From Chloroflexota bacterium (GTDB taxonomy: Bacteria > Chloroflexota > Limnocylindria > Limnocylindrales > CSP1-4): a stretch of 7,027 nucleotides of DNA. Positions 5,989 through 7,027 of the stretch are shown here, piece by piece; position 1 is the stretch's first letter, and each line of letters opens with the position of its first letter. The position numbers were made by a program, and so were the translations under genes. A model generated the notes under the pieces. That model did no database searches. It was not told the DNA's origin and saw only the letters and a program-made list of their open reading frames with translations. The DNA is taken from assembly GCA_021789355.1 (NCBI GenBank), contig JAJYJR010000307.1, positions 1-7,027 of the forward strand, read 5' to 3'.

Positions 5989-6016
5989 CCCTGCCTGGCG
6001 ACGCTGCCAGGCCGGG
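5989..6016. repeat. Hairpin with 7-bp core stem in the gene-free gap
   Basis: GCCTGGC (5993-5999) pairs perfectly with GCCAGGC (6006-6012) over a 6-base loop. After one mismatch three more G-C pairs extend the stem (5989-5991 with 6014-6016). It lies between divergent genes rather than after one, so it is not an obvious terminator. It may be a regulatory structure or the remnant of a lost gene's 3' end. Confidence 0.35.
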
Positions 6017-6236
6017 ACGCCCGCATTCGGTCGCCCGACCTCCGGCGAACAGCCCTGTGTGCCGTCAGGCGGCCACGTCAGCCCGTGCAGGGGCCGGATG
6101 CGGGCGAGGGGCCGGCCGCAGGTGCTCGACGGCTTCTCAGCGGCTTCTGGGCAGAACCGCCGCGATCGGCCTGGCCGGACCCACGATGAGCCGGACGGCC
6201 CGTGGCGGACACGCGGCGCTGGGCCATCCTGCGTGG

Positions 6237-6488
6237 ATGGAGGAGCACCTGCGCTGTCCACGGTGTGCCCGCGTGGCCTGGGTGCGGGGCAACGCGGTCG
6301 TGGTGGCGGGCGCCGACGGGCCCCTGCGCATCGCCACGGCCGGCACCCGCGGACCCGCGCCCTGGACCTGCGCCAACTGCGGGTACGAGGTGGAGGCCGA
6401 GGGCGTCCTCGGCGCGCGCCTCGCGCGGATCCCGGAGCACGGGGCCGCCCCGCACGCTGGCCTTGTGCCGGGTCGGGATGACGCGTAG
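6237..6488 (+). CDS. Small zinc-ribbon-like protein, 83 aa
   Basis: Two Cys pairs, CPRC (C7, C10) and CANC (C45, C48), flank a beta-rich segment (AWVRGNAVVVAG and PLRIATAG). This is the layout of a zinc ribbon, with the second knuckle reading WTCANCGYEV as in many such folds. It very likely binds one Zn and could touch nucleic acid or protein. The start is uncertain: ATG 6237 begins MEEHLRCPRC, close to the first knuckle as is usual, while ATG 6186 would add 17 residues of Gly/Ala/Arg-rich sequence. Neither has a good ribosome site. The gene ends at TAG 6486-6488 and is followed after 9 bases by another small gene, so the two are probably one operon. The exact family is not recognised. Confidence 0.65.
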   Translation: MEEHLRCPRCARVAWVRGNAVVVAGADGPLRIATAGTRGPAPWTCANCGYEVEAEGVLGARLARIPEHGAAPHAGLVPGRDDA

Positions 6489-6497
6489 GGTGCCCGG

Positions 6498-6713
6498 ATG
6501 AGCGTGCGGCTGGTCTCAGGCGCTGCCGCGGCCGCGTTCCTCGCCGGCCACGTCCGGCGCGCCCCCGGCGGCAGTGCCTCGCGCTGCTCGTGCGGCTGGA
6601 TCGGTGGCGACTGGCCGGCCCATCGGCGGCGCGTGCTGACGGCCTGGCTGGAGGAACGGCGGCTGGCCCTTCGCGCGCGCCTGCTGGAGGAGGAGGGGGT
6701 CGAGGTCCCGTAG
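6498..6713 (+). CDS. Small CxCGW protein, 71 aa
   Basis: It starts at ATG 6498, 9 bases after the preceding stop, with only a weak TAGGG-like ribosome site, suggesting translational coupling. After an Ala-rich N-terminal helix comes SRCSCGWIGGDWPAHRRRV. The C30-x-C32-G-W followed by a histidine (H42) resembles small Cys/His metal-binding proteins frequent in actinobacterial phages and genomes. With only two Cys and one His the metal site is incomplete unless it dimerises. The C-terminal third is a charged helix (LEERRLALRARLLEEEG). Function unknown. It probably acts with the upstream zinc-ribbon-like protein. It converges on the minus strand surface protein ending at 6773. Confidence 0.65.
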   Translation: MSVRLVSGAAAAAFLAGHVRRAPGGSASRCSCGWIGGDWPAHRRRVLTAWLEERRLALRARLLEEEGVEVP

Positions 6714-6772
6714 GGGGCGCGGCGTGCTGGTCATCTCCTCGTCCGGCTCCGCTCAGGGGCCGGCGGGAGCGA

Positions 6773-7027
6773 TCAGGGGGTCGTGATGTCGACGCCCGCG
6801 ACGGCGCTCCCCGATACCGGCACGAGCGTGCCCGGCGCGGTGGTCGTGGTCCCGCCGCTCGCGTAGAAGTAGGACGTGGCCGGGCTCGGCGGGTTGTCCA
6901 CGACGATCTCGTAGGACCCGTCCGGGACGGTCAGCGCATACGCGCCGGATGTAGCGGTCAGGATCCCCGCGCTGTATCCGGAGCTGCACCCGTCCACAAC
7001 GGTCGTATCGACGGCATTCACGCGCCA
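6773..7027 (-). CDS. C-terminal end of a surface-type protein with a carboxypeptidase-regulatory/Cna-B-like domain (5' truncated)
   Basis: The frame is open to the right edge, where it reads WRVNAVDTTV, so the start lies outside. GTG at 7021 is an internal valine rather than a likely start. The 84 visible residues are Thr/Ser/Gly-rich and almost free of Lys and Arg, as in secreted proteins. GAYALTVPDGSYEIVVDNP carries the Y-x-L-x-V-P-x-G-x-Y pattern of prealbumin-like carboxypeptidase-regulatory and Cna-B domains. It is followed by YFYASGGTTTTAPGTLVPVS and a short final strand, VAGVDITTP. There is no LPXTG or terminal membrane anchor at the C-terminus. The full protein is probably a multi-domain extracellular or cell-surface protein. 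It differs in character from its phage-like neighbours, so it may mark the edge of the accessory segment. Confidence 0.7.
   Translation of the reverse strand, partial: WRVNAVDTTVVDGCSSGYSAGILTATSGAYALTVPDGSYEIVVDNPPSPATSYFYASGGTTTTAPGTLVPVSGSAVAGVDITTP

Larger units (their letters stand above)
5805..6185. other. 381-bp stretch without a convincing gene
   Basis: The region lies between the divergent GIY-YIG gene and the Cys-motif genes. A + strand frame stays open from about 5713 to 6189, and a minus strand frame covers 5968-6261. Both translations are rich in Arg, Pro, Trp and Cys, lack conserved motifs and have no ribosome sites, so I call neither. The region holds the TACAAT box at 5859 and a hairpin at 5989-6016. 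The + strand gene's promoter is not obvious. Confidence 0.45.

Noticed and set aside
5713..6189. A + strand frame of 158 residues covering the gap after the GIY-YIG gene
   Set aside because: It overlaps the GIY-YIG gene antisense, has no ribosome site, and is rich in Arg, Pro, Trp and Cys without motifs. GC-rich third positions alone are not enough.
5613..6236. Long upstream extension of the zinc-ribbon-like gene frame
   Set aside because: The upstream part is antisense to the GIY-YIG gene and low in information. Only the part from 6186 or 6237 looks like protein.
6743..6763. CCGGC...GCCGG as a terminator between the convergent genes at 6713 and 6773
   Set aside because: The stem is only 5 bp in very GC-rich sequence and has no T-tract on either side; too weak to call.

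Overview
The window is GC-rich (roughly two thirds G+C by eye), with strongly GC-biased third codon positions. It looks like accessory DNA of a high-GC bacterium or its phage or prophage, most plausibly an actinomycete-like host. The main clues are small Cys-rich proteins, hairpins without T-tracts, one candidate leaderless promoter, and a phage-type DNA methyltransferase. Taxonomy is inferred from style only. No rRNA, tRNA, CRISPR array or insertion sequence is visible.

Left part (1-1243): the 3' end of an unrecognised + strand gene (3-521) is followed by two back-to-back hairpins. A small helical minus strand gene (712-927) converges on it. A gene-free divergent region (928-1243) carries a perfect 8-bp inverted repeat.

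Centre (1244-3832): a large beta-class amino-DNA methyltransferase has an N-terminal helix-turn-helix-like domain of the kind seen in phage proteins. Its reading frame is broken by one missing base immediately after the SAM-binding DPFAGSG motif. Restoring the base gives a textbook C-terminus ending at 3222. Two small hypothetical genes follow, divergently arranged (3570 leftward, 3611 rightward).

Right-centre (3956-5804): a DUF6602-type protein with a PD-(D/E)xK-like nuclease core is followed, with a short overlap, by what appears to be a small membrane protein split over two frames. A stand-alone GIY-YIG domain protein comes back on the minus strand. A methyltransferase and two different nuclease folds within 4.6 kb suggest a modification or defence-type cassette, but no known named system can be assigned.

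Right end (5805-7027): a 381-bp stretch without a convincing gene holds a hairpin. Two tandem small genes with Cys motifs (6237-6488, 6498-6713) follow, then the C-terminal end of a surface-type protein with a carboxypeptidase-regulatory/Cna-B-like fold on the minus strand, cut by the window edge.

Two genes show single-base frame breaks. Either the assembly contains indel errors or this region is decaying. Read-level checking decides which, and also whether the methyltransferase is active.
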